Assembly: GCF_025766255.1 (NCBI RefSeq)
Contig: NW_026516744.1
Location: 1 to 64,000, forward strand
Length of the DNA: 64,000 bases
Reading direction: 5' to 3'
Source of the DNA: Zychaea mexicana
Taxonomy: Eukaryota > Mucoromycota > Mucoromycetes > Mucorales > Lichtheimiaceae
Shown: piece by piece, positions 12,151 to 24,684 of the stretch
How positions within the stretch are numbered: the stretch's first letter is position 1
Layout of the letters: each line of letters begins with the position of its first letter
Notes under the pieces: generated by a model
Databases searched by the model: none
Told to the model about the DNA's origin: nothing
The model's input: only the letters and a program-made list of their open reading frames with translations
Translations under genes and position numbers: made by a program

Positions 12151-13481
12151 ATGAGTCAACCAGAGCCCAAAACCGCGACTCCCACTGACGAGCCTACGAT
12201 CAATCAAGAAGAAGAGAACCCTACCGTTGAAGAAGGTGAATCGGGCGGTGATGTTGACAAGGTAAACACAAAAAATGGATTCTACCTTTTTTGATTTTGA
12301 CACAATGCTTGCAAGAAAGGTGTATACGTTTTTGTGCGCAATGTGTCAAACCTCTGAGGAAGAGTAAAAAGTTGAATTTTTGGTATCTTTTTTCTCTTTC
12401 TCTCTACAGGAATTGGAAGCCATGAAGGAACGAGTTAAAGAAATGGAAGATGAGGCTGCTAAATTACGCGAGATGCAGGCTGAAGTAGAGAAATCAATGA
12501 ATCCAGAAGAAGGTTAGTTTTTATTTTCTCCCCTGGTTTTGATCCTTTCCACCTTTTCCAATCATAAAAATAGTCAAAAAGAGGGGGAAAAAAAGAAAGA
12601 AAAAAAAAGAGAAACTGACCAACGTAAAAAAAAAAATATGTATGAAAAAAAAACGTACGCGTTTTTTCTCCCCTAAACAGACAAAGAGGCGGTTGATTCG
12701 CGCTCTGTATATGTTGGCAATGTAAAAATCATATGAACAAACATTGAAGAGAAAAGAGGACATAAAGGAGGATGAGGATAGTTTTAGGGAGAAATCGCTT
12801 GATACGATCATGGTTAATGACTGACACGCGTATGTTACATTGGATTATGCTATGCGTTACTCTTTTTGCTCTTTAGGTGGACTATGGATCATCACCTGAA
12901 GAACTGCAAGCTCACTTCCAGTCTTGTGGCACCATTAACCGAGTGACAATTCTCTGTGACAAGTTCAGCGGTCAGCCCAAAGGGTAAGTCTGCTATGCTA
13001 TGTCTACTGAAGAATTTGAATGTGCTGTGACTAATCTATTTTTTATATAATAGCTTCGCATATATCGAATTTGCTGAACCAGCATTCATCAATGCCGCCG
13101 TCGCATTGAATGAGAGCTTGTTCCGTGGTCGTTTGTTAAAGGTGAGGAAGAAGCATACAGGCGTGCATGGTTGAAATGCTGAATTCTTCTACCTTGTATT
13201 ACATCCGATGTATAGGTTTCGCCAAAGCGGACAAACGTTCCTGGATTTGCCCAGCGTGGCCGCGGCCGTGGTGGTTTCCGTGGTGGTTTCCGTGGCGGAA
13301 TGATGCCGTACTATGGCCATTCACCAGCATATGGCCATCGTGGTCGTGGCAGGTAATGTGGTCTACGGAAATTGGGTTGCCGTTGTGGTGTACGACAAGT
13401 TATACTGATCTTTCAAACACACATTCTGTTATTGCTTTGTACAGAGGCCGTGGCCGTGGTGGTTACTATGCTCCTTATTAG
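12151..13481 (+). CDS. PAB2: Nuclear poly(A)-binding protein, Pab2/PABPN1 type
   Basis: Nuclear poly(A)-binding protein acting in 3'-end processing and RNA surveillance. Seven exons (12151-12261, 12410-12512, 12681-12721, 12877-12983, 13054-13141, 13216-13352, 13445-13481) join in frame to 207 residues. The acidic N-terminus is followed by a short coiled coil (about residues 38-70), one RRM (about 83-158) with RNP2 SVYVGNV and RNP1 KGFAYIEF, and an RGG-rich tail ending in YYAPY. This order and size match PABPN1/Pab2. The arginines of the RGG tail are likely methylation sites, by analogy with the family. It lies upstream of the RRM/coiled-coil gene on the same strand. Confidence 0.93.
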
Positions 13482-13965
13482 TGTGTAGACAAAACTTGTT
13501 GCTTTTTTTCCGAGGATGGGTAGTCTGTTCAGTATCTTGCGTTTTATCGAAACGAACTATAAAAAGATCTTCTGTTTATACTCTCTTTAGAACAACCTCT
13601 TTGGATGTGTTATGTATGTAACTAGGCAAAGTGTTGCCATGGTGACATATCCGAGGAACACATTGTCATGGATCATCTTAAACGCAGTGTGCATGTATAC
13701 AAAGTTTATCCTTGGTAATACATGGAGAGATTATTTAGGGACCTCATGACATGTACACACACACACAAGATTTAAAAAAGCGCAGTCAAAAAGACCGCAA
13801 CTTTCCTTTTTTTTTTTCATTGAAATCCAAGTTCTCTCGTTTTTTACAAAAGGAGGAACCCAAAGACACGGGAAACAAGCAAGTCTGGGTTGAAGAAGAG
13901 AGAAAAAAGAAAAAACCCACCCCACCCACAAAGCGCATAAAACCACTGTCCTTAATATTACTCTA

Positions 13966-14163
13966 ATGAACTCAATGAACTCGAATTCTGGTCTGGATGA
14001 ACCCAAGAGCAACAGGCGCAACAGTGCCTATGTTCCTGTCCACCGTCGTACGAGCAGCATTTCTGACCGTCCCCAGGATGATGAACAACTGAAGCGTCTT
14101 TCCCGAAAATCTGAAGACACCTATGACTCCCGAAGGTCGTCCCGCCAGTTCGCATGGAGCCGT

Positions 14164-14194
<31 letters not shown>

Positions 14195-15367
14195 GCAATA
14201 ACCAGCGATATTTCGACGATGGAGACGATTCAGATGATGTCAGCATCGCCTCTACACCCGCCAACCGCTTCTCACGCGGTATCGGTGGTGGCGGCAACGA
14301 CATTGATAGACGAAGCGCTGACAAGCTACATTATGCACTTGAGAATCTCTTAATACATGAGGAGCAGCAGCAGGACTGGGAGGAACTGCTGCGTCAGTAC
14401 GATCGCTACGAGGATGTCGAGGACATCAAGGCGGCCAACCGACGAAGCAAGCGAGCGAGTCGTATCATGGATCCTTTCAGCGAGCCTCCTGGTAAGAAGT
14501 CATTTTAAGGGGGGAGGGGGCAGAATGGATAATGAGGGCGCATTTTTTCTGGAGGTTATATATGCGTATATATTTAGCTACAAACACAGCGTCAAGAGAG
14601 AGAGAGAGGATGTGTGCATTAGATGTGTTGTGTGTGTGTGTGTAAGAGTAGGAGGAGTCTTCCATACGTCTTGTTTTGTGTATGCATATTCACACACATA
14701 TATTTCCAAACAAAACAACAGCGGAGGTACCTCTGGCGGAAGAGCCAACAGTTATCCTGGACTGCCATGACTTTCCGTCGGCATTCAAGACCCATCACTT
14801 GCACGACATTTTCCGCGAGTACGAAAACATGCGTGGCGGTTATAGGATCAAGTGGATGGATGATACCCGTGCTTTGATTATCTTTGAGCACCACACAACT
14901 GCCAAGAAGGCCTACATCGACAACGTCTCGAATCCGCTGGCAAAGATTCGCCCTTACAATGGGCCGACTGACTTTTTGAAATGTAAGTGCTTCGACCATG
15001 ATTAATAACACTCCCTCTCCTTTATTTTTTGTGTGGCTCTCACATTCTTAAACACACGCCCTTATTCTCTCCCCCCCTCCTCGTTCCATCAACCCCCCTG
15101 CTATGTCTAATGCTTTATTGACGTGTGTTAATAACGATTCGCCACACATATTTTTCATACATACATGCAGCCCCCACCGTCACTCAATCGCCACGCCGCC
15201 CTACGTCCATTGACGTCAAGAGAGCCAGCTATGGCGGATTTGGTCTCAAGTCGCCTGCTCGACCTGAACGACAAAGCCTTCGAGGTAAGCTCGCCCATGT
15301 CCATAAACATGAACACACATGCAGCATAGCGGAGTCACTGATGACTCGAAAAGGCGGTATTGTCTAG
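13966..15367 (+). CDS. RRM/coiled-coil protein resembling R3HCC1-type proteins
   Basis: Predicted RNA-associated protein, about 312 residues if all introns are removed (13966-14491, 14722-14982, 15171-15284, 15330-15367). The N-terminal part is polar and rich in Ser and Arg, with a glutamine run at about residues 67-76. A Glu/Asp/Arg-rich helical segment (DWEELLRQYDRYEDVED) follows. The second exon encodes an RRM-like fold (ILDCHDFPSAFKTHHLHDIF, then ALIIFEHHTTAKKAY) of the kind found C-terminal in R3HCC1/R3HCC1L proteins; no R3H domain is visible. The tail is Pro/Ser/Arg-rich. The last intron is only 45 nt, a multiple of three with no stop, so retaining it would insert 15 residues. The family link is by pattern recall and is moderate. 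Confidence 0.7.
15285..15329 (+). other. Candidate 45-nt in-frame intron
   Basis: GTAAGC at the left and an AG at the right (catag) bound 45 bases within the last coding part of the RRM/coiled-coil gene. The length is a multiple of three and the reading frame through it is open, so spliced and unspliced messages give proteins differing by 15 residues (a His/Lys-rich insert). It is also possible that this is simply exon. Confidence 0.4.
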
Positions 15368-15844
15368 GAAACCCAGTGATGCAACCGTGAATACCCGGAT
15401 CAACTTTATTTTGTATCTATACTTTTTATTCCAACAACAAAAAGGTCATAAATGTCAAGATTTTTTGTATATGAACTAGTACACAGTCAACTTCTTGGGT
15501 TGAGGAAGAGTGTGAGCACAAAAGAGGGGGGTGGCAATGGAACCGTCTGATGAGGGGCGAGGAAGAGATTATGCTCCTTTGTATGTGTATTAAATAGTAG
15601 GCAATTCGTTCGACTAGAAGTTAAATTGATTGTCTGTAAGTGGAACGTAGGGCTGGGATGGAAAAAAAAAAGGATTCCTGCTGTGGCCCTATCAGTAGTG
15701 TAACCTTGTCGCCCGTCCTGCTCCTAGTACACACCTATCTACTACTTATGTAACAACTTCACAAGACGCATTACAACATATCTATCAAAATGAACGTTTC
15801 CCCCTTACAGGCACAATGTTTAAACCGATCTTTCTTTAACGTAT
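15368..15844. other. Intergenic region between convergent units
   Basis: These 480 bases after the RRM/coiled-coil gene hold its 3' UTR (AT-rich, including a ttttattcc...aaaa stretch). No gene is visible. Confidence 0.4.
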
Positions 15845-17049
15845 ACTTTTCAAAATAGTATCAAGGATTTTTGCTCGGCGTTGACAGTCTCCCTCGTAAA
15901 AGTAATAGCGGAATGGGTGAAAACTGCAAGCGAGATACAAGCTACGACAATGCAAACCCAAAAGAAACCATGAATAGCCGCCTAATAAAGGACCAACAAG
16001 TCCGCCTTGCAAACAGTATGAGAGTTATTGAATAAGAGGGTCTTAAAAAAATCTCACCTATATAAAACGATGCATTGATAAGACCAAAACCACGTCCACC
16101 CCCATCATCATCGGTACCTTGGGCTAGAGCTTTGATACTTTTGGATAGACAGGGGGGAGAAAGCAATTTAACGCACAGGGTGATTGTTGGAGTCAACACG
16201 ATAAATGGGGCTGGGCCTCCTGTAGTTTTGGTAGGCCTAACACGGTAACTGCCAAAGCAGCCCGTCAACGTTGTTGTCGTACAAAGACATTTGGGACCAT
16301 CGAAGCGATCATGGAGGTATCCCGAGAGCGGCATGGCGACGAACGAGGGGAACGAGAGAACGAGACTCCAATTTTGGTTGAGTCGTAGCCCCAGTGCTAA
16401 GCGAACTGGTAAAGAAAGGCTATAAAGTAGCAATGTTACTTACTTTCCACTAGCTAGTACGAGTAAAAAGGGTTCTCCATTATGTGCCATGTTTTATAAT
16501 ATAACCTGTAGTGCGCCAATGACGAGACCTTGGGAGACAACAACTACGAGTGCAGCCAACACGCGTGTGCTCCTTAAAATCCGTAGAATACTAACACTTT
16601 TTCTCGGCTTCTCTTGCTGCTGATCGGGCGATGGCAGTGCGCGGTTGTCTGAGCCATTCGTAACATACTCCTGTGGCTCTACTTGTTCTTCACTTTCGAC
16701 AACTTGTTTTTTTCGCAATCGATGGGACTTGCCACCTGTTGTGAAAGACTTTATTTCTTTTTTGCGGTTGCCCCCGAGGATAATTGTTTGGTATCAACAC
16801 CCGCTTCTGCACTGGTTTTGTTGCTCCCACTCCTAGGTTCGCTTGGATCGACAGCAGTAGCTGAAGTTGACTTGAACCACTGTTCTGGGCTATTCCGACG
16901 TTCTACTAAAAGCAGACGCAAGAAAAAAGTCGATTCTCGCGAGGATGACGCGAAAGATGAACGAAGCCTTGTATCCAAGACTATCATAAAGTGCTGTTTT
17001 GTATATTTGATAGATTAGCTTACAGAAAAAAAAGTCATAAATTTGCTGG

Positions 17050-17092
<43 letters not shown>

Positions 17093-18165
17093 GTACAAAG
17101 TAGTTTGATTGCTCATGTAACTTACCGCCTTTCATGTATGATCAAACAAGACTTTTGTTAGAGCTTTTTTAGTAGGCATCTTTTTTCAGTATAGTGATTA
17201 GTGAAATCATTTATAAGGTTACCAACCTCCATTGGGTGCACCGATACTCATGCCAATAAGTTGGGCTATCATCACTCTGCCAACCTGAATTTATAAAGTG
17301 TTAAACTGAAAAGTATATATATATGTGATAAAAGAAAAATAACAGAGTACAGCAGTTGTAAGAACACTATTCAACTCATCTGTGTCCCAAGCTGATCTTG
17401 AGGAAAGCTATCAGAAATTTCAAGACAAAAGCAAGCGTCCAGACACAAGCATCTGACAACCCCAATAAGAAACGTGCAATAGACAGCACCCAATACTGGG
17501 TTCTAAACAATGGGACCCGAGTAGGGTTTGAATGCCCAATAGCATGGGTGTTCTTCTATGCTTCGACACATCTCCTAATGTGATAATATATATCATCAAC
17601 AAACAATAACGAATCATCACCGTGGTTTTAGTGGATGTGGGTACTTTTTTTGGCTACCGAATTATGGAAATAGGTTACGCTATGTGAAATCGTACCAAAG
17701 TAGCCGAAAATCGGAGACGCGACCACGGCAGCTGCTGAGAATAAAGCCAAAAGGATTTCCTAAATCTTGGGACGCGCCTTGAGCCAAGTTCCCACCATGG
17801 TATGTAGATGCTGCATCCATTTCTTTCGGCGATACGCCTCTGTGCAGCGCGTCAATTATAAATGGAACTAATATAGAGATCATCAATATGCTTCATCTTT
17901 CATTCTTTGGGACATTAGCGAAAAATAGCAAAGACTTGGTATTACTTATAGGGATGATGACGGTGTACACAAGTCCCTAGATATTTAAAGATATAAGAAC
18001 ACCAAAAAAAAAGCAGATACTGGCATTTGCTTTCTGTTGCGTCAACTGGAAAGTCCCACTCACTCCTGTGAGGATCGAAAAGGTTTGCAGTAATTGAAAT
18101 GTAGATGTTATGTGACCGGTATTTCAAGAGAAACGGCTTTTTACGCTGTCTTTCATCTCCATTGT
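15845..18165 (-). pseudogene. Decayed MFS transporter, SLC18/vesicular-transporter-like
   Basis: Remains of a 12-segment major facilitator protein, read from about 18165 down to 15845 and broken by several frameshifts and stops. In order, in different frames, one can read: a start-like KYRSHNIYISITANLF; the first loop LVYTVIIPI; a GVSPKEMDAAS segment; AAAVVASPIFGYF; the loop HRRTPMLLGIQTLLGS; the segment VLSIARFLLGLSDACVWT; VGRVMIAQLIGMSIGAPNGG; LYDSLGYKASFIF; RLLLVERRN; a hydrophilic central loop; ILRSTRVLAALVVVVSQG; FVAMPLSGYLHDRF; and GLVGPLLGGY near the end. Several of these are still bounded by splice-like sites. At least four frameshifts separate neighbouring blocks, so no functional product is likely. 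The family call comes from the order of the loops. A GT microsatellite lies inside it. Confidence 0.75.
17050..17091. repeat. (GT)n microsatellite
   Basis: About 20 uninterrupted GT dinucleotides lie within the decayed MFS gene, in what would have been an intron. The tract is a simple repeat. Confidence 0.9.
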
Positions 18166-19609
18166 TCTTTCCGGCTGGTTGCTTTTCTTCTTGAAGGGCG
18201 TATCATGATGTCGTTCTTCCCGTCTACACGTACACAAGAAGTGTTTAAATCAGTAAAATATGCTTGACTGTATGTTACAAACCACCATTATCACAGATTT
18301 CCCAGAGCAGATATGTACCGAAGTATATGCTGTAGAAACTTGGCACGGAGCAGAAGTTAATCACACAGACATGATATACTTTTTAAGAGTGCAGTATTAT
18401 ATATGTACAGCTTGCTGCGCAACATTTTGCTACTTTTTCAAAGTACCCACGCTTGCTGATACTGCTATCCCGCAGTAAAATTGCAGCACATGCTGCACCG
18501 TCACATGCAGGTTCTTGATCCAAGTTACTGCTGTGGCATAACAACTTATAAATGCTTTTGTAATTTCCAGCTGATTATCTATGACATCTTCCGTGATGTT
18601 ACTAAAGCTTCCTTTGGGTGTCATATATATAAATACTATTTGATTTCCTTCAACGGAAAGTATTACATTGCAAAACGTTTGAAAGAACGAACTAGATATT
18701 CAACACACAACTTAGAAATATACGTGATGAAATTAACGAGGATTCACTGTGTTGTCCAAATAGTTGCAAAATTTTAAAAGTTCATAATTGAACATCATAA
18801 AACCAGAGAAAAACATATATAGCTCTTTTATGATCAACAAATTAAACTTCTTACATATAACTCAGTTTCTTAATCAATCAACAGTTGCAAGTAACGAGAG
18901 AGTACTGTAGTCGCATTAAGAGCCTGGAGTTGGCCGTTGACAAACATTAAACGTGCGACAACGTATACACAGCATAAACAATAAAGACGCTTCCGCTGCT
19001 CTACTATCGATGACAGCTGTCATTAGATGCGCGATAGCGAAATGCTAATAACGAGCTTCTATAATGCTGTAACCATGACAAACATACGCCGAATACGCGA
19101 GCCCTGGATACAGCGGTAGTGATACTCCCTATTATTGATAATTTGTCATCAGTAGCTATAATTATAAGTGACAATCATCTTTGTTGTCGCACGCTCGGTT
19201 TTTGCCAGTAAGCTTATGTGTCGAATCACGTACAAACACCGGTGAGAAAGTGTTGCACATGCAGTATCCTCTTTAATCCCTCAATGTTAGGAGTACAAGC
19301 TTCCATCTATAAGTTATCGGATCAAAAGCAGACTTTGAAAGAAACATAACATATGTCTGTTACAACATTTTCCTCCTTTCAAAAGACAACTTTTATAGGG
19401 CCTCGCTCCACATATCGCCTGTGATAATATGGCGCTGCGCGAGTGGAACAAGCGGAGTTTGTATCTGTTTTTTCGAAAATCGGCCCCTGGAAAAAAAAAA
19501 GAAAGTAACGGCTGTTAAAATAAACAGTCAGCCGATTGTTGTTTCGACAGAACTCTTTCTCTTTCTTCTCTCTTTAACAAAACCCCCCACTCGTAAAAAC
19601 ATATCTACA
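18166..19609. other. AT-rich intergenic region and cytochrome c promoter
   Basis: About 1.4 kb of AT-rich sequence with no supportable gene. The last 200 bases before 19610 are probably the cytochrome c promoter: a cttttataggg element about 215 bases before the ATG, an A-run, then a CT-rich leader. Confidence 0.5.
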
Positions 19610-20150
19610 ATGGCCGTCCCCGAAGGTAACGCTACTGCTGGTGCCAAGCTCTTCAAGACTCGTTGCGCTCAATGCCACACCGTCGAAGCTGTATGTATTA
19701 TACTGGGTCAATCTTATGTGACATAGCATTGCCTAGAGCGCTCTGCTACCTACCTGAAGCTCTTTATAAAAAACAAAACGATATACTAACGGATAAACAA
19801 CAGGGTGGCGCTAACAAGGTTGGACCTAACTTGCACGGTGTCTTTGGTCGCAAGTCTGGTCAGGCTGCTGGTTACTCTTACACCGAGGCCAACAAGAACA
19901 AGGGTGTCGAGTGGAACGACCAAACCATGTTTGATTACCTTGAGAACCCCAAGAAGTACATTCCCGGTACCAAGATGGCCTTCGCTGGTTTCAAGAAGCC
20001 CAAGGACCGTGCTGATGTCGTCGCTTACTTGAAGGTATGTAGGAACTACTGTGGAAGATTGCTGTTCGTTTGTTTGTGTTTGTGTGTGCACACATATGGG
20101 ACCTGAATAACTGATTTATTTCTCTTTTTATATAGGACGCTACTGCCTAA
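19610..20150 (+). CDS. CYC1: Cytochrome c
   Basis: Mitochondrial intermembrane-space electron carrier between complexes III and IV. Three exons (19610-19690, 19804-20034, 20136-20150) join in frame to 108 residues. The haem attachment motif CAQCH is at residues 19-23 and the sixth-ligand methionine sits in PGTKM at about residue 85. The [17 protein letters not shown] and [16 protein letters not shown] blocks are typical. The length is normal for fungi, and it ends in a short DATA tail encoded by a 15-nt last exon. The coding part has higher GC and strong codon bias compared with the flanking AT-rich DNA, as expected for a highly expressed gene. Confidence 0.98.
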
Positions 20151-20212
20151 GCACCTCCTCCCCAAAATAATACACACCACATCATTAGCATAGACTGCAT
20201 CTCTTGTTTATA

Positions 20213-20218
20213 AATAAA
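20213..20218 (+). terminator. Candidate poly(A) signal of cytochrome c
   Basis: AATAAA lies 63 bases after the cytochrome c stop codon, in an AT-rich tract, which is a normal distance for a 3' processing signal. Confidence 0.5.
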
Positions 20219-23016
20219 AAGAGGGCTACTTATATAGAGTAGACTTTGTATCTCATTGAAGAAACAAAAAAGTTAACTACCCATACTACTGTTGAGTACT
20301 GAGAAGGATACGCTGTTTGTGTGGATCGGTGAATCGGGATACGCATGGTATTGAGTGGCAAACAGGCAGGCGCTTTGTTTACGAGGGCGTACGAAAGTGA
20401 AATGGGGGGGGGGCGATGTGCAATCGGTATTTGTCGGGTCGTAGGTGAGTCAAAAAAGAATTGAGCGCCTTTTTTTTTTTTTACACAAATCAGCCAATAG
20501 GGAGTTTAGGAGGTGCAGTGGTCGGGATGTAAGTGGCGTACTGACTGGTTATAAAATTAAGAAAATCAATACACACACAGGAGCACCGGAGCACTTCATG
20601 CTGGCTCCCCATGTGGGGATGATGTTTTAGGCACCGTTGTCCTGATCCATGGCATCAATACGCACGTGGCAAACGACAATCTGTCATGCGAGCGAAAATA
20701 ACCCGATGGGCACAAACCTGGAGTAGCATTCTCTTTAGCAGACCATATGATGTGTATTGCCTATTACATGTACGGGGCCTTTCTCTGAAGAGTTGGGGCG
20801 AGCGAACTTTAAAAAATCGAAAACGCCAATCGTTACTGTCACGGATAATTTCGAGAAGCTCGTCCAAACTCTCTTACCTGCTGTTTGGCTTTGAGATAGC
20901 ACAGCTTTTATCAGACGCATTTTATTCGGAGTATCAAAATGATACTATCAGGTCTTCTGCACCTACGAACCCTTTGATCCTGCGCTCTCCGCTTCGTTTT
21001 GTGTCAATATCTGCAGGACTTTGGCTTGAACGACTCGTTGTAAGATTTTTCGCTGACCTCCCTTCAATGGGGAGCAAGGCCCCCAAGCCCCCTGTTAGCG
21101 ATTTTGCTCGAGGCTGGATCAAGTGCAGCAGACACATAGTGTATCTTATCACTGCTATTCCTCAGTAAGATAGGAGCGATGATTAAGTATTAGACGGGTA
21201 TAACGTATACCAACTGATTTATCCAAGAAAGAGCATATATCGTAACCTTCTTCAAGCACGCACAGTATACAAACCTTCAAAAGTCAAGAATAGTTTGCTC
21301 AGTGCCAAAAATAGGTATCATAGACGAGAAGCCCGTATCACATGGATTTTATGGCCTTTACCGAAGGACTGTAATCATTGCTACCACCATTTGCCCCTGT
21401 TGTATACGTGGCTTGTGGATCCTTTGATGACGATTGTGCGTAGAATTTTGTAACACCGGGCAAAACATTTAGTTCTAATACGTGACAGTCTAATGAGTTA
21501 GACAGTACCTTCTGCAGAAATCGTAAAATAGTATTGTATGTGCTGTTTGATGCTCTTACTCTTCATGACTATTTTCCATATTGTAAAAGTTTGGACAGTG
21601 AGATCAACTCCCAACTGTCCGAAAACGAAGGCTAAAATAAATGGGGTATTGCTAGTTGATGGTTTTCATAACAATGAACCGATTAATTGGAAAAAGTAAC
21701 AATTGTACTATTTCGTAGATCTGGGCGTTCTGTTTGAGCTTAGTGCACAGTTATTTTCGTCTAGTGAGCGTTGGAGTCTGTGTTTCAACGAGCTCAATAG
21801 TTCAAGCTATGCCTTTTATCTGGTCTTTCATCTTCAGAAGTTCCGGCGCATCTGCAGACTATGCACCCCTTTTCGACGTAGTGTGTCTGTTTTAAAAGAA
21901 AAACTGTCGAGCAAACCAACTTGACCAGTTGATTTTTAATTACCAGCCACGTAGCTGATATTATCATACTTTGATGTAAACAATTACGCTGTGTCCGACT
22001 TGCCTATGCAATAATCAATCGATATGAGGACCTGAATACAGAGCGTTCACGGTAGGTAAAGCCATTGAAAGAAGAACCACCGTCCTGCAGCAGTAATACA
22101 GATGCCTTAAACTGAAGTGTTTACGCTCCCTGTAGCAAAACTATCGTCTATAGATGTTCCAATACAGCAGTATAAAGATCATCGCCAAACACGCTTACTT
22201 TAAAGTTGTGCACGCGCTGCATGAATCGGGGGACATTAGGGCTCAAAAAACCCGCTGGCAAATCTTTCACGCCGCCAAGGATTGGGTTCCCCACAATTAC
22301 CTTAAGCCACCCCCCAGCTAAATATTATACAAGCCAAAAAAAGTTGGAAGTGTCCTATGTTGGTTTGTCATTGATACTATATACAAGAAGAATGCCAGGG
22401 AAGGAGGATGAACAACATCCAGTTGCCCGTTCAGAGTGAGTTATACCAATCACATTGGTGCAAAGAGTAATTTCTTTCGGAAGCTTGCCCATTCGGTGAG
22501 ACATAGCAGTCTGTGCTTTTATTTGTTTGTTGGGATAGACGCACATGGCAAAAAATATCAAACGTTAGTTGTTTAGAGACCTGCAAGCTATCTAGTTCCA
22601 CATCACTTTCTCCAAAGATACTCAACAAATGTGCGGCTTTGTAAAAACATCACAGTGGTACTTATAGCCAAAGCCACACATTTTGCACCTACAAAAACAA
22701 ACATGTGAAGGTGGGAGGGACATGGTGGGAGGGGGGGGAGGTGTTCCACGAGCCCAAAGGAACACACAGCCACACAAAAGAGAAAATACCGTCCTAAACC
22801 AATCACCGACAGTACCCTCCCCCTCCACAACCTTACCAGCCCTTACCCCAAGTAAACATCATGGTTTTGATCGCATCGCAGGCATTATCCTGATCTGCTG
22901 TTGAGGGTAATAATCTCAGCCACTCTTTCTAGCCTTGTGCAAGGCCACACAGAAAGAGCAACACCCCTTCAAAGCCACGATGTCTGCAAGAGACAAGGTT
23001 TATTGTGTTGTTGATA
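20219..23016. other. Gene-poor region, no supported gene
   Basis: About 2.8 kb between cytochrome c and the sugar transporter, which converge on it. Several frames of 60-160 codons exist on both strands (for example around 20686-21168), but none has a recognisable domain, and their composition is Ser/Leu/Arg-rich as expected for chance frames. Short purine-rich tracts occur near 20403 and 22720. The region may contain old gene remains too eroded to name. Confidence 0.45.
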
Positions 23017-24684
23017 TCACTTTGCGCCAAATACATACTCCATTTCCTCCAAGGTCCTCCCTTTCGTCTCGGGCAGCCACCAGATACCAGCGATCGTTAC
23101 AACTTGACACGCACCAAAGAAAAAGTAGACACCAGAAACCGAGGACGCCATGAACAGAGGAACGCAATAGGTGATCATGATGGAGAAAGCCCAGTTCAAA
23201 CCGTACACCAGACCCATGCCCTTGGCGCGAGTGCGCATGTTGAAAACCTCGGCCGGATACACATACGTCGCGATGCCCCACGTGAAAGCATAAGTGCCAC
23301 CAAAAATATACAGGAACGCTATGATCGTGTTTCGGGCGTTGGTATTGGTAAGAACAACCTCGCCCGTCTCGACATCCACAAAAGTGTAAACCTGGAACAT
23401 GGCGCCGACGATGAACATACTGATGGCCATGATCAACGATCCGCTCAAAAACAGCTTCTTGCGTCCCCACGTATCAATGACCCACTGGAGAGAGATTGCG
23501 GCGCACACCAGCGACAGGAGACCAGTACCACCAGTGGCAGCAATTGACGACGAGACATCCGACAGACCGGCTGTGAGGAAGATCTGAGGAGCATAGTACC
23601 AGATAGCAACGATGCCGGTGAATGACGTTGCAATGGCAACAAATGCAGCAGAGAAGAAACGGTTTCGGTTGGTAGGGGCGAATAATTCGGCATACGTGCG
23701 CTTGCCCAGGGAACGCTCGAATTCGATTTCGGACTTAATCTCGTCAAACTCTTCTTGCACATAACCGACACCGCGAAGTGAGGTCAATGCGGTCCAAGCT
23801 TCTTCAGTGCGTCCTTTGTCGACTAACCAACGGGGCGAGAACGGCATAAAGAGCATTGAAATGCCAAAAATCAGACATACCAAGGATTGTAGCAAATAGG
23901 GAGCTCGCCACGACCAGTTGGTAGTAAGGTAACTCGTACCAAAAGTAACGAAATAGCCAGCGACTTGCCCAAACGTACTCATCAACGTGAAGAAACTGAT
24001 GAGTCTGCCACGGATATCGGGTGGGGCAATTTCGGAATGGTATAAAGGAATGCCACTGTTTTTCAAAAAAAAATTATTGTAAATTGGATTAAAAAAAAAT
24101 TATTCTCATCCCTTAACCCCTTATTAGGCAATGATTAGATCACGAAATCTGCACCCCGTCCCACTTACTTTGTCATCAGACCAGCACCCAGACCACCAAC
24201 GAGGCGTCCAGCCAACAAAAGACCAAAGTTGTGACCGATAACGAGAAAGATGTTGCCGATACAGAATAAAATAGATGCACCCACGATGGAATACTTTCGG
24301 CTGAATCGATCTAAAACAATTCCGGGTAATAATTTAGTGAACAACAAGTTACGGAAAAAGAGAAAAGGAAAAAGATAAAAAACACATACCGCAGAAAAAG
24401 CCAGAGAAAAACGCGCCCAGCGCAGCCGTCATTAAGAAAAGGGCTAACAGGAGCCCCTGTAGATATCCTAAATTTTCTTCTGTGAAGAAGCGCTCCTGAA
24501 ATGGCACCATGGTAAGAACACCACTTGTTGCACCGGTATCGAAACCACAGAGGAAGCCGCCAATGGCAGCCACAATAGAGGAGAGGTAGACACCTTTGCG
24601 AACACCAGGCTTCACAGTGTCGACCGATTTTACGCTCAGCGCTTCTGGATCTGCTAGATCTGTGAATTGTGTTTTGTTGGACAT
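23017..24684 (-). CDS. MFS sugar (hexose) transporter
   Basis: Plasma-membrane sugar transporter of the major facilitator superfamily, 491 residues from three exons (24684-24390, 24310-24169, 24055-23017) that join in frame. Twelve hydrophobic segments are visible. Family signatures present: a GFDTGATSGVL segment in the first helix region, DRFSRKYS in the loop between helices 2 and 3, GRLVGGLGAG, SEIAPPDIRGRL, FSPRWLVDKGR before the central loop, and PETKGRTLEEME after the last helix. The start is the ATG at 24684; the earlier in-frame codon is TTG. The substrate is probably a hexose, but specificity cannot be read from the sequence. The neighbouring regions on both sides are gene-poor. Confidence 0.92.

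Noticed and set aside
17510..17545. A GGTTTGAATGCCC-type element resembling a tRNA T-arm
   Set aside because: No matching D-arm, anticodon arm or acceptor stem could be drawn around it; it lies within coding blocks of the decayed MFS gene.
20686..21168. A 160-codon plus-strand frame after cytochrome c
   Set aside because: It has no domain, no promoter-like element and no splice partner; the composition is Ser/Leu/Arg-rich like other chance frames, and competing minus-strand frames overlap it.
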